A stretch of 64,000 nucleotides of DNA from NCBI RefSeq assembly GCF_001620055.1, contig NZ_LQGY01000022.1, forward strand, positions 1 through 64,000, given 5' to 3'. The notes under the pieces are model-generated. The model was not told the DNA's origin and did not search any database. It saw nothing but the letters and a program-made list of their open reading frames with translations. Position numbers and translations under genes: made by a program. The DNA is from Agromyces sp. NDB4Y10 (GTDB taxonomy: Bacteria > Actinomycetota > Actinomycetes > Actinomycetales > Microbacteriaceae). Positions 52,119 to 60,582 of this stretch are shown here, piece after piece. The first letter of the stretch is position 1. Each line of letters opens with the position of its first letter.

Positions 52119-53138
52119 GTGGCGTCATCCAAGCGCTCGGGGGAGCCGAGGATCCCGGTCGAGGACCGGCTCTTCAGCCTCGTCCTCGCGCTGCTCGCGA
52201 CCGAGACCGGGCTGCTGAAGTCCGAGATCCTCTCGACGGTGCGCGGCTACGCCGAGCGCTACGACGATCGCGGCGGCAACGCCAACCTCGAGCGCCAGTT
52301 CGAGCGCGACAAGGACGAGATCCGCGACCTCGGCATCCCGCTCGAGACGATCGAGTCGCCCGACCGACCGGGCGACAACCAGGCGCTGCGCTACCGGATC
52401 CCGAAGGGCGACTACGACCTCCCGGTCGACGTCCGGTTCACGCCCGACGAGCTCGCCCTGCTCGGCCTCGCCGCCGAGGTCTGGCGCGAGGCCTCGCTGT
52501 CCTCCGACTCGCAGCGTGCGCTCACGAAGCTCCGATCGCTCGGCATCGAGCCGCGTGAGCCCGTGATCGGCTACGCGCCGCGGCTCCGGGTGCGAGAGGC
52601 CGCGTTCGAGCCGATCCGGCAGGCGCTCGACAAGCGGCAGCGCGTCCGGTTCCGCTACCTCAAGCCGGGGGAGCGCGAGCCGAGGCTGCGCACCGTCGAG
52701 CCGCACGCGGTCGTGCTCCACGAGGGTCGCTGGCACCTGCACGGCCGTGACGTCGACGCGGGCGCCCCGCGCACGTTCCTCCTCTCGCGCATCGTCGGCG
52801 ACGTGCAGTCGCTGGCCGGCAGGCCCTTCGATCCGCCGCCCGCCGACGTGCAGGACCGGGCGCTCGCCGACCTGCGGGCGCTGCGGCAGGCCAACATCGC
52901 CGACCTCGCGGTGACCGCGGGCTCCGACGCCGAGGTGCGCCTCGGCAAGCGGGCGGTGGAGGCCGACGACGACGCGGGCGTCATCCGGCTGCACTACACG
53001 GATGCCGCCGTCTTCGCCGACGAACTGGCCTCGTACGGCCCGGAGGTCCGTGTGCTCTCACCCTCGACGCTGCGTGACGCCGTCCGCGAGCGGCTCGCCG
53101 CGGTCGCGGCCACCCACCGCCCGGGAGCCGATCGATGA
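52119..53138 (+). CDS. pafB: WYL-domain transcriptional regulator PafB
   Basis: The 339-residue protein has an N-terminal winged helix (VEDRLFSLVLALLATETGLL) and a WYL domain (RVRFRYLKPGEREPRLRTVE, HEGRWHLHGRD in the W-Y-L position), then a C-terminal WCX region. With PafC it activates LexA-independent DNA-damage genes in mycobacteria. GTG 52119 lies 7 nt after TATGAT (52106-52111). The upstream pup-proteasome genes are absent. Confidence 0.9.
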   Translation: MASSKRSGEPRIPVEDRLFSLVLALLATETGLLKSEILSTVRGYAERYDDRGGNANLERQFERDKDEIRDLGIPLETIESPDRPGDNQALRYRIPKGDYDLPVDVRFTPDELALLGLAAEVWREASLSSDSQRALTKLRSLGIEPREPVIGYAPRLRVREAAFEPIRQALDKRQRVRFRYLKPGEREPRLRTVEPHAVVLHEGRWHLHGRDVDAGAPRTFLLSRIVGDVQSLAGRPFDPPPADVQDRALADLRALRQANIADLAVTAGSDAEVRLGKRAVEADDDAGVIRLHYTDAAVFADELASYGPEVRVLSPSTLRDAVRERLAAVAATHRPGADR

Positions 53139-54151
53139 GCGCGTCGCCGCGTCGGCCCGCCGGGATGCGCGGGCCCGACAAGCTCGTGTTCCTGCTCGCC
53201 CTCGTCCCGTACCTGCTCGAGCAGCGCGTGGTCGACGTCTCCGAGGCCGCTGCGCACTTCGGGGTGGGCGAGGAGGAGATCCGCGACGCGGTCCGGCTGA
53301 TCGCCACGTCGGGCCTGCCGGGCGCGACCGGGACCTACCAGCCGAACGACCTGTTCGACATCGACTGGGACTCCTTCGAGGAGGACGACGTCATCGTGAT
53401 CGTCCACCACGTGGCGATCGACGACGCCCCCCGGCTGTCGGCGCGCGAGGCGGCGGCGCTCATCGCCGGACTCCAGTACCTCTCGGCGTCGCCCGAGAAC
53501 GCCGGGAGCGCCTCGCTCGCCGCGCTCACCGAGAAGCTCCGCGCGGGCGCGTCCGCCGCTCCCAGCCGGCTCGCCGTCGCCGAGGAGGCCGCCGATGCAT
53601 CGCTCGCCGTGGTTCGGCGGGCCGTGGCATCCGGTCGTCAGCTCGAGTTCGACTACCTCAACGCGCGAGGGGAGCGCCGACGCCGGCGCGTGGATCCCCT
53701 GCGCATCGCCTCGCTCGGCGCCGACTGGTACCTGCAGGCGTTCGACCACCTCCGCGAGGAGGTCCGGAACTTCCGCATCGACCGGATGAGCGGGCTCGAG
53801 GTCGCCGACGAGCCGATCGCCGACCACTCCGACCGGCCGATCCCCGAGACGCTCTTCCAGGCGTCCGACACCGATCTCGAGGTCGTCGTCGACGTGGCGC
53901 CGGCGACGCTGCCACTCCTGGCGGACTACCTCGCCGACTCGACCACGACCGAGGTCGACGGGCGGCTCCGCGTGACCCTTCGCCTCGCCCACGTGCACGG
54001 CCTCAAGCGCCTGGTCGCGGGTCTGCCCGGACTGGTGACGGTCGTCGCCCCGGAGGAGGCGCGTGCGGTGGTCGCGGAGTGGGCCGAGGCGGGCCTGGCC
54101 GGCTACCCGGATGACGACCCCGGTGCGTCGTCCGCGCCGGCCGACGGGTGA
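53135..54151 (+). CDS. pafC: WYL-domain transcriptional regulator PafC
   Basis: The 338-residue partner of PafB has its own winged helix (DKLVFLLALVPYLLEQRVVD), a WYL domain with LEFDYLNARGERRRRRVDPL and ADWYLQAFD, and a WCX-like end. ATG 53135 overlaps the pafB stop by ATGA. Tandem coupled pafBC matches the mycobacterial arrangement. Confidence 0.92.
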   Translation: MSASPRRPAGMRGPDKLVFLLALVPYLLEQRVVDVSEAAAHFGVGEEEIRDAVRLIATSGLPGATGTYQPNDLFDIDWDSFEEDDVIVIVHHVAIDDAPRLSAREAAALIAGLQYLSASPENAGSASLAALTEKLRAGASAAPSRLAVAEEAADASLAVVRRAVASGRQLEFDYLNARGERRRRRVDPLRIASLGADWYLQAFDHLREEVRNFRIDRMSGLEVADEPIADHSDRPIPETLFQASDTDLEVVVDVAPATLPLLADYLADSTTTEVDGRLRVTLRLAHVHGLKRLVAGLPGLVTVVAPEEARAVVAEWAEAGLAGYPDDDPGASSAPADG

Positions 54152-54215
54152 GGCGAACGCCGCCGGCGACCGGTTAGACTGAGCGGACCATCCCGCCAGA
54201 ATTGGACGAGCACCT

Positions 54216-54515
54216 ATGTTTGGAAACGCCTTCACCGGTTGGCACGCGCTGATCATCCTGCTGGTGATCCTGCTGCTGTTCGGTGCGCCGAAGCTTCCCG
54301 CCCTCGCGCGGAGCCTGGGCCAGTCGATGAAGATCCTGAAGAACGAGGTCCGGTCGGACTCCGACGAGCGCACCGACGCGTCCGACGGCACGACGACCAC
54401 CGACGCGCCCGTCACGGGCACGTCGACCGCGTCGAACGCATCGACCACCACGCCGCCCGCGTCGTCGACGACCGGTGATCCGGCGAAGCGCACGGACGCC
54501 GGCCCGAACGCCTAG
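54216..54515 (+). CDS. tatA: Twin-arginine translocase subunit TatA
   Basis: The 99-residue protein has one N-terminal helix (WHALIILLVILLLFGAPKLP) ending in the F-G-x-x-K-L-P hinge, an amphipathic helix ARSLGQSMKILKNEV and a Thr/Ser/Asp-rich tail. It forms the Tat pore. TAGACT (54175-54180) gives a short leader. tatC follows 3 bp after its stop. Confidence 0.93.
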   Translation: MFGNAFTGWHALIILLVILLLFGAPKLPALARSLGQSMKILKNEVRSDSDERTDASDGTTTTDAPVTGTSTASNASTTTPPASSTTGDPAKRTDAGPNA

Positions 54516-54518
54516 CCC

Positions 54519-55319
54519 GTGTCGGCCGTGAAGGATCGCGGCACCGCGAACCGCGAGAAGCGGATGTCGCTCGGCGCGCACCTCCTCGAGTTGCGCAAGC
54601 GCCTCTTCACGTCGGCGATCGCCATCGTCGTCGGTGCGGTCGCCGGGTGGATCCTCACCGACCTGTTCGTGTGGAACGCCCTGCAGGCGCCGGTCCAGGC
54701 CGTCGCCGAGGCGCACGGCGGCGACGGGTCGGGCATCATCTTCCCGACCATCTCGAGCGCGTTCGACCTGCGGCTGCAGGTCGCGTTCACGGTGGGCATC
54801 GTCATCTCGAGCCCGGTCTGGCTGTACCAGATCTTCGCGTTCCTGGTCCCCGGGCTGAACGCTCGCGAACGCCGCTTCACCTACATCTTCCTGGCCTCCG
54901 CCATCCCGCTCTTCCTCGCCGGGTGCGCCGCCGGGTGGTTCGTGCTGCCGAACATCGTGAAGCTCATGACCGGGTTCGTCCCGGAGGGCAGCGAGTCGCT
55001 GCTCCTCGCGAAGGAGTACTACGACTTCGTGCTGAAGCTGGTCCTGGCGATCGGCATCGCGTTCGTCGTGCCGGTGTTCATCGTGCTGCTGAACCTCGCC
55101 GGGGTGCTCAGCGCGGCGTCGATCATCAAGAGCTGGCGGGTCGCCATCCTCGTCATCACGCTGTTCACCGCGATCGCCACCCCGTCGGCCGACGTCGTCT
55201 CGATGTTCATGCTCGCGATCCCGATGATCGGGCTCTACTTCGCGGCGTGGGGCATCGCGCATCTGCACGACAAGCGCGTCGCCAAGCGCAATCAGCTGGA
55301 GTTCGGCAGTCCTGTCTAG
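54519..55319 (+). CDS. tatC: Twin-arginine translocase subunit TatC
   Basis: The 266-residue protein has six membrane helices and the N-terminal MSLGAHLLELRKRLFTSAIA (TatC signature with charged start), FPTISSAFDLRLQVAFTVG, and PTTP-like FSAIATPSADVVSMFML near the end. It recognises twin-arginine signal peptides. The start is GTG 54519 (or GTG 54528). Its TAG stop lies inside the next gene's -10 hexamer. Confidence 0.93.
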   Translation: MSAVKDRGTANREKRMSLGAHLLELRKRLFTSAIAIVVGAVAGWILTDLFVWNALQAPVQAVAEAHGGDGSGIIFPTISSAFDLRLQVAFTVGIVISSPVWLYQIFAFLVPGLNARERRFTYIFLASAIPLFLAGCAAGWFVLPNIVKLMTGFVPEGSESLLLAKEYYDFVLKLVLAIGIAFVVPVFIVLLNLAGVLSAASIIKSWRVAILVITLFTAIATPSADVVSMFMLAIPMIGLYFAAWGIAHLHDKRVAKRNQLEFGSPV

Positions 55320-55328
55320 GCTGGGGGG

Positions 55329-57758
55329 ATGAGCCTCTCGCCGGCGGAACGCTACGCATTGTCCCGGCAGCAACGGCGCCAGCCGAGGCTGCAGGAGTTC
55401 GCGGCGAACCTGTCCTTCGACCTCGACCCGTTCCAGCGCGCCGCGTGCGGCGCCCTCGACGAAGGGCGGAGCGTGCTGGTCGCCGCACCCACCGGCGCGG
55501 GCAAGACGGTGGTCGCGGAGTACGCGGTCTACCTCGCGATGGAGTCGGGCGACGAGAAGGTGTTCTACACGACGCCCATCAAGGCGCTCTCGAACCAGAA
55601 GTACCAGGAGTTCGTCGACACCTGGGGGGCCCGCAACGTCGGCCTGCTCACCGGCGACACGAACATCAACTCCGGCGCTCGCATCGTGGTGATGACCACC
55701 GAGGTCCTCCGCAACATGCTCTACGCCGACTCGCCGCTGCTCGACCGGCTCGCGTACGTCGTCATGGACGAGGTGCACTACCTCGCCGACCGATTCCGCG
55801 GCGCGGTGTGGGAGGAGGTCATCATCCACCTCCCGGAGGTGGTGCGCCTGGTCTCCCTGAGCGCCACGGTGTCCAACGCCGAGGAGTTCGGCGACTGGCT
55901 GCAGGCCGTGCGCGGCGACACGGACGTGATCGTCTCCGAGCAGCGGCCGGTACCCCTCGAGCAGCACGTGCTCGCGGGCGGGAAGCTCGTGGACCTCTTC
56001 GACTCATCGGGGCAGGCGGCCACCCATCGGGTGAATCCCGAGCTCCAGCGCCTCGCCCGCGCGGGCGGGCGGTCGATCCGGGGCCGTTCGGAACGCGGGC
56101 GGCGCGGAAGCGACCGCGGCCGGTTCCACCAGGGCGGGCACGGTGCCTCGCGCATCGACCGGCCGGATGTGGTCGCCCTGCTGCACTCCAAGCACCTGCT
56201 GCCCGCGATCGTGTTCATCTTCTCCCGCGCCGGCTGCGACCAGGCGGTCCGCCAGGTGCTCCGCAGCGGCATCCGCCTCACCGACACGGCCGAACGAGAT
56301 GAGATCCGATCCATCGTCGAGGAGCGCGCCCGGATGCTGCGCGACGACGACCTGGCCGTGCTCGGCTACTGGGAGTGGCTCGAGGGCCTGCAGCGAGGCG
56401 TGGCGGCGCACCACGCGGGCATGCTGCCGACCTTCAAGGAGATCGTCGAGGACCTCTTCCAGCGCAAGCTCCTGAAGGTCGTGTTCGCCACCGAGACCCT
56501 GGCGCTCGGCGTCAACATGCCCGCGCGCTCGGTCGTGCTCGAGAAGCTGGAGAAGTTCAACGGCGAGGCGCGCGTGCCCATCACGCCGGGGGAGTACACC
56601 CAGCTCACCGGTCGAGCGGGGCGACGTGGCATCGACGTCGAGGGCCATTCCGTGATCCAGTGGGTCGACGGGCTCGATCCCGAGGCGGTGGCCTCGCTGG
56701 CGTCCCGGCGCAGCTATCCGCTGAACTCCAGCTTCTCGCCGACCTACAACATGGCCGTGAACCTCGTCGACCAGTTCGGCCGCGAGCGGACCCGTCAGGT
56801 GCTCGAGCTGTCGTTCGCGCAGTTCCAGGCCGACCGCGCGGTCGTCGACCTCGCCCGAACCCTGCGCAAGCAGGAGGAGTCGATGGCCGGCTTCGAGCGC
56901 GCGATGCAGTGCCACCTGGGCGACTTCGGCGAGTACGCGGGGATCCGTCGGCGCATCGCCGACCTCGAGCGGCAGCAGGCGAAGGGCAACCCGACCCACG
57001 CCCAACGCGAGCGGATGCAGCGGGAGCTGGCCTCCGAGCGCAAGCGCCTCCGGGCGCATCCGTGCCACGGTTGCGCCGAGCGCGAGCAGCACGCCCGCTG
57101 GGCCGAGCGGTGGTGGCGCCTGAAGCGAGACCACGACGACCTCAGCCGCCAGATCCGGACCCGCACCGGCCAGGTCGCCAAGCGGTTCGACCGGGTCGCC
57201 GAGGTGCTCGTGCAGCTCGGCTACCTCGAGTCGGACGGGCAGGGCGGGCTCGTCTCCACGGCGGCGGGTCGCACCCTGAAGCGCATCTACGGCGAACGCG
57301 ACCTGCTCGTGGCCGAATCCCTCCGGCGCGACCTGTGGGCCGGCCTCGACGTCGCGGGCATCGCCGCGATGGCGGCCGCGCTCGTGTACGAGCCGCGTCG
57401 GGACGAGCGCGGCCTGCAGTTCCGGCTCCCGAAGGGACCGTTCCGCGCGGCGTTCGATCGCACGACCGATGCGTGGAGCGAACTCGACGACGTCGAGCGC
57501 GACCACCGCCTGCCGGGGACCGAGCAGCCGTCTCCGGCGCTCTCGGCGGCCATGCACGCCTGGGCCCGCGGCGCGGCGCTCGGCAGCGTCCTGTCGGAGA
57601 CCGAGCTCGCCGCGGGCGACTTCGTGCGCCTGTCCAAGCAGGTCATCGACCTCCTCGACCAGATCTCGATCGTGGCCGACGCCGAGCTGGGCGCCACCGC
57701 GCGCGCCGCGATCGACGCCGTCCGGCGCGGCGTGGTCGCGTACGGTGCCGCCGCATGA
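55329..57758 (+). CDS. helY: HelY/Ski2-like DEAD/DEAH-box helicase
   Basis: The 809-residue helicase has a Walker A loop AAPTGAGKTVVAEYAVYLAM, TTPIKALSNQKYQEF, motif II VVMDEVHYLADRFRGAVWE, SLSATVSNAEEFGDW, a charged insert (SIRGRSERGRRGSDRGRF), and the HGAGMLP-like HHAGMLPTFKEIVEDLF. Ski2/Mtr4-like family, probably acting on RNA. ATG 55329 is 6 nt after TAGGCT (55317-55322), whose TAG is the tatC stop. Confidence 0.93.
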   Translation: MSLSPAERYALSRQQRRQPRLQEFAANLSFDLDPFQRAACGALDEGRSVLVAAPTGAGKTVVAEYAVYLAMESGDEKVFYTTPIKALSNQKYQEFVDTWGARNVGLLTGDTNINSGARIVVMTTEVLRNMLYADSPLLDRLAYVVMDEVHYLADRFRGAVWEEVIIHLPEVVRLVSLSATVSNAEEFGDWLQAVRGDTDVIVSEQRPVPLEQHVLAGGKLVDLFDSSGQAATHRVNPELQRLARAGGRSIRGRSERGRRGSDRGRFHQGGHGASRIDRPDVVALLHSKHLLPAIVFIFSRAGCDQAVRQVLRSGIRLTDTAERDEIRSIVEERARMLRDDDLAVLGYWEWLEGLQRGVAAHHAGMLPTFKEIVEDLFQRKLLKVVFATETLALGVNMPARSVVLEKLEKFNGEARVPITPGEYTQLTGRAGRRGIDVEGHSVIQWVDGLDPEAVASLASRRSYPLNSSFSPTYNMAVNLVDQFGRERTRQVLELSFAQFQADRAVVDLARTLRKQEESMAGFERAMQCHLGDFGEYAGIRRRIADLERQQAKGNPTHAQRERMQRELASERKRLRAHPCHGCAEREQHARWAERWWRLKRDHDDLSRQIRTRTGQVAKRFDRVAEVLVQLGYLESDGQGGLVSTAAGRTLKRIYGERDLLVAESLRRDLWAGLDVAGIAAMAAALVYEPRRDERGLQFRLPKGPFRAAFDRTTDAWSELDDVERDHRLPGTEQPSPALSAAMHAWARGAALGSVLSETELAAGDFVRLSKQVIDLLDQISIVADAELGATARAAIDAVRRGVVAYGAAA

Positions 57759-59371
57759 GTACCACTCCGATGCGAACGGATGCCGCAGCCGAGGCATCCG
57801 CTGACCGCACCCGGCCCGTCATGCCGCTGTGGGCCGCGCTGCTCGTGTCCGCGCTCGGCGGCGTCGTGTACGACCTCGGGTTTCCCGGAGCGAGCGTCTG
57901 GCCGCTGGCGTTCGTCGGCATCGGCATGGCGCTCGTCTCCCTGATCGGGCGTTCCTCCTGGGCGGCCTTCCACATCGGACTCGTCTTCGGGCTCGGCTTC
58001 TACCTCACGCACGTGTCGTGGACCTCGTTGTACCTCGGGCCCGTGCCGTGGCTCGCCCTCTCGATCCTCCAGTCGTTGTTCGTGGCGGGCGGAGCCGTCC
58101 TCATCGCCCTGGCGTACCGGTGGCTGCCGCGCGCGACGTCGTCCCGCTGGGCTCGCCTCGTGCTGCTGCCGCTCCTCGTCGCCGGATTGTGGATCGTGCG
58201 CGAGACCGCGACGGGCAGCATCCCCTACGGCGGATTCCCATGGGGGCGCGCTGCCCTCAGCCAGTCCGAGAGCCCGTTCGCGCAGGTCGTGTCGTGGGTC
58301 GGCTCGAGCGGCCTGGGCCTCGTCATGGTCGCGCTCGTCGCCGGTGTCATCGAGTGGGTGCGGTTGCGCGGGTGGCGCGACGTTCGCCGCGCGGTCCCGG
58401 TCGTCGCGCTCCTCGTGGTCGCCGTGGCGGTGCCCGCCTGGCCGACGACACCGACGGGGGAGCTCCGCGTGGCGAGCGTGCAGGGCAACGGGCCGTCGGG
58501 CTACTTCGACGAGCGCGAACCCGGCGACATCCTCGCAGCGCAGCTCGACGCGACCGAGCCGGTGCTCGACGAACCCGGCATCGACGTGCTGCTCTGGCCC
58601 GAGGGCGGCTCGGACGTCGACCCGACCCGCAGCGCCGGGGCCGCGCGCACCTTCGACGACCTGAGCGAACGCATCGGCGCGCCCGTCGTGCTGAACACGG
58701 TGACGGTCGACGACGAGGAGCGGTTCTACAACACCTCGCTGCTCTGGGAGTCCGGCGCCGGCGCGGTCGACCGGTTCTCGAAGCGGAACCCGGTGCCCTT
58801 CGGCGAGTACATCCCCGACCGCTGGTTCTACGACGCCCTCGTCCCCGAGCTCACGGGCCTCATCCAGCGCGGCTACTCGCCGGGCACGGAACCACCCGTC
58901 TTCGACGTGGGCGGCGCGGTCGCCGGGCTCGCGATCTGCTTCGACGTCATCTACGACGGCCTCATCTGGGAGGGCGCGCGCGACGGCGCGGAGCTCTACC
59001 TCCTGCAGACCAACAACGCCGACTTCCGCGGCACCGACGAGAACCAGCAGCAGCTCGCGATCGCGCGGCTGCGCGCGATCGAGACCGGCCGCTCCGTGGT
59101 GAACATCTCCACGGTCGGCACCAGCCAGGTCATCGACCCCACCGGTCGCACCGTCGACGAACTCCCGGCGTACGAGGCCGGGGCCATGGTGACCGACGTC
59201 GAGCTGCGCGAGGGACTCACGCCGGCGGTCGTGCTGGGCGGATTCGTGCCGACGCTCACGGTGATCGCGGCGATCGGCGGTCTCATCGCGGTCGGGGTGC
59301 GTGGGCGGACGCAGAACGCCCCGCGCCGGACGGGATCCGGGCGGGGCGACGGCGGGGAATCGGCGGTCTAG
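57755..59371 (+). CDS. lnt: Apolipoprotein N-acyltransferase Lnt
   Basis: The 538-residue protein has about seven N-terminal membrane helices and a C-terminal carbon-nitrogen hydrolase domain with the catalytic Glu (LLWPEGGSD), Lys (RFSKRNPVPFGEY) and Cys (GLAICFDVIY). Lnt adds the third acyl chain to lipoproteins. ATG 57755 overlaps the helY stop by ATGA. Its stop shares CTAG with rbpA. Confidence 0.93.
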   Translation: MSTTPMRTDAAAEASADRTRPVMPLWAALLVSALGGVVYDLGFPGASVWPLAFVGIGMALVSLIGRSSWAAFHIGLVFGLGFYLTHVSWTSLYLGPVPWLALSILQSLFVAGGAVLIALAYRWLPRATSSRWARLVLLPLLVAGLWIVRETATGSIPYGGFPWGRAALSQSESPFAQVVSWVGSSGLGLVMVALVAGVIEWVRLRGWRDVRRAVPVVALLVVAVAVPAWPTTPTGELRVASVQGNGPSGYFDEREPGDILAAQLDATEPVLDEPGIDVLLWPEGGSDVDPTRSAGAARTFDDLSERIGAPVVLNTVTVDDEERFYNTSLLWESGAGAVDRFSKRNPVPFGEYIPDRWFYDALVPELTGLIQRGYSPGTEPPVFDVGGAVAGLAICFDVIYDGLIWEGARDGAELYLLQTNNADFRGTDENQQQLAIARLRAIETGRSVVNISTVGTSQVIDPTGRTVDELPAYEAGAMVTDVELREGLTPAVVLGGFVPTLTVIAAIGGLIAVGVRGRTQNAPRRTGSGRGDGGESAV

Positions 59372-59733
59372 GCGCCGATCTTCTGCTGGCCGCGTCGGGC
59401 CCGCAGGTAGTTGAGGCGCTCCTGAAGGAGTTCCTCGAGCTCGGCGCGCGTGCGGCGCTCGAGCAGCATCTCCCAGTGGGTACGGGCGACCTTCTCGCCC
59501 GACCGGTCGATCTCGACCGGCTTCGAGTCCACGAGGAGGACCGCGGAGCTGCCGCAGTGGCGGCATTCCCACATCTCGGGGATCTCGGCCTCCGTCGAGA
59601 AGGTCATGACCGTGTCGCGCCCGCACGCCTCGCACTGGTAGGTGTAGTCGGCACGGTCGGCGAACACGACGCCGTCCTCGCTCTGCAGGCTCTGGGCGCC
59701 GATTCGCATGCCCCGAAGGCTCCGGTCCGCCAT
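59368..59733 (-). CDS. rbpA: RNA polymerase-binding protein RbpA
   Basis: The 121-residue protein has the RbpA start MADRSLRGMRIGAQSLQSED, a zinc-type four-Cys set (Cys34, Cys37, Cys57, Cys60) and the C-terminal sigma-interaction helices LEELLQERLNYLRARRG. It stabilises sigma factors on RNA polymerase in actinobacteria. GAGAGGAG lies just upstream of ATG 59733. A GGGAAG and CGTC spaced by 17 bp in its leader resemble an ECF sigma promoter. Confidence 0.95.
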   Translation of the reverse strand: MADRSLRGMRIGAQSLQSEDGVVFADRADYTYQCEACGRDTVMTFSTEAEIPEMWECRHCGSSAVLLVDSKPVEIDRSGEKVARTHWEMLLERRTRAELEELLQERLNYLRARRGQQKIGA

Positions 59734-59810
59734 GGCGTACTCCTCTCGATCGTCAATCAGGTATAGACGATCAAGCTGGGCGTATTCTTCCCGGGGGCTG
59801 GGGTTTTGCC
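59734..59810 (-). promoter_or_regulatory. Candidate ECF-type promoter of rbpA
   Basis: On the minus strand GGGAAG, 17 bp, then CGTC precedes TATACC and a GAGAGGAG ribosome site. GGAA-N16/17-CGTC is the usual ECF promoter plan; stress control of rbpA by SigR is known in Streptomyces. TATACC could instead be a primary -10. Confidence 0.4.
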
Positions 59811-59819
59811 GGGGAACTC

Positions 59820-60575
59820 TCAGCTTCCCGAGACGACCCGCAGCGCGACGTCGGCCCGGTCGGTGACGATGCCGTCGACGCCGAGTCGCAGCAGCCGTCG
59901 CATGTCCGCCTCGGCGTTGACCGTCCACACGTGCACTTCGAGGCCGGCGGCGTGCGCGCGTTCGAGCAGGCGTGGCGTCAGCAGCGGGACCCGCCCCACG
60001 CGCTCGGGGATCTGGAGCACCTGGGCACCTGCCACCGCCCGACGCAGCAGGGCCGGGCTCCCGACGACGGATGCCGCCCGCGCCCGCAGCACGGAAGCGC
60101 GCCCCGCCGAGGTCACGACCCCCGGAAGCATCGCCGCGAGCCGGCGGCGCCGCGCGTCGGAGAACGCCGTGAGCAGTACCCGATCCCGGGCGTCGGCAGC
60201 CCGGATGGCCTCCACCGTCGCGGCGACCGCCGGATCCGTCTTGACGTCGATGTTGAATCGCGCCGCGGGGAACGCATGCAGTGCTTCGATCAGGGTCGGG
60301 AAGCCCTGGCCGTGTCCGAGGTCGACCCGGCGCAGCGCATCCGCAGTGAGGTCGGCGACCCGCTCGGTCCGACCGGGTGCGACGCGCCCGAGCTCGGGGT
60401 CGTGGGCGATCACGGCCTCGCCGTCGGCACTGAGGTGCACGTCGGTCTCGAGGTAACCGGCACCCGCGCGCACGGCGTGCTCGAAGGCGAGCAGGGTGTT
60501 CTCGGGTGCGTCGAGCGCCAGCCCGCGGTGCGCGAGCACGCGGGGCGCCGCCGGTTCGAACCAGGGCGAGCCCAC
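59820..60575 (-). CDS. Glycerophosphodiester phosphodiesterase
   Basis: The 251-residue GDPD has LAHRGLALDAPENTLLAFEH (His-Arg), YLETDVHLSADGEAVIAHD (Glu, Asp, His) and FNIDVKTDPA, with HVWTVNAEADMRRLL near the end. It hydrolyses glycerophosphodiesters to glycerol 3-phosphate. The GTG at 60575 lies 7 nt after the SPFH stop, so it is in the same operon. Confidence 0.93.
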   Translation of the reverse strand: MGSPWFEPAAPRVLAHRGLALDAPENTLLAFEHAVRAGAGYLETDVHLSADGEAVIAHDPELGRVAPGRTERVADLTADALRRVDLGHGQGFPTLIEALHAFPAARFNIDVKTDPAVAATVEAIRAADARDRVLLTAFSDARRRRLAAMLPGVVTSAGRASVLRARAASVVGSPALLRRAVAGAQVLQIPERVGRVPLLTPRLLERAHAAGLEVHVWTVNAEADMRRLLRLGVDGIVTDRADVALRVVSGS

Positions 60576-60582
60576 GGGAGGG

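Noticed and set aside
49399-54151. FKBP lipoprotein considered as a hidden Pup or proteasome gene
   Set aside because: It has a lipobox and two FKBP-like halves; no Pup C-terminal GGQ/GGE or proteasome fold is present.
60552-60566. GGTTCGAACC near the GDPD start considered as a LexA box
   Set aside because: It is a continuous palindrome inside the coding sequence without the 4-bp spacer of the LexA consensus.
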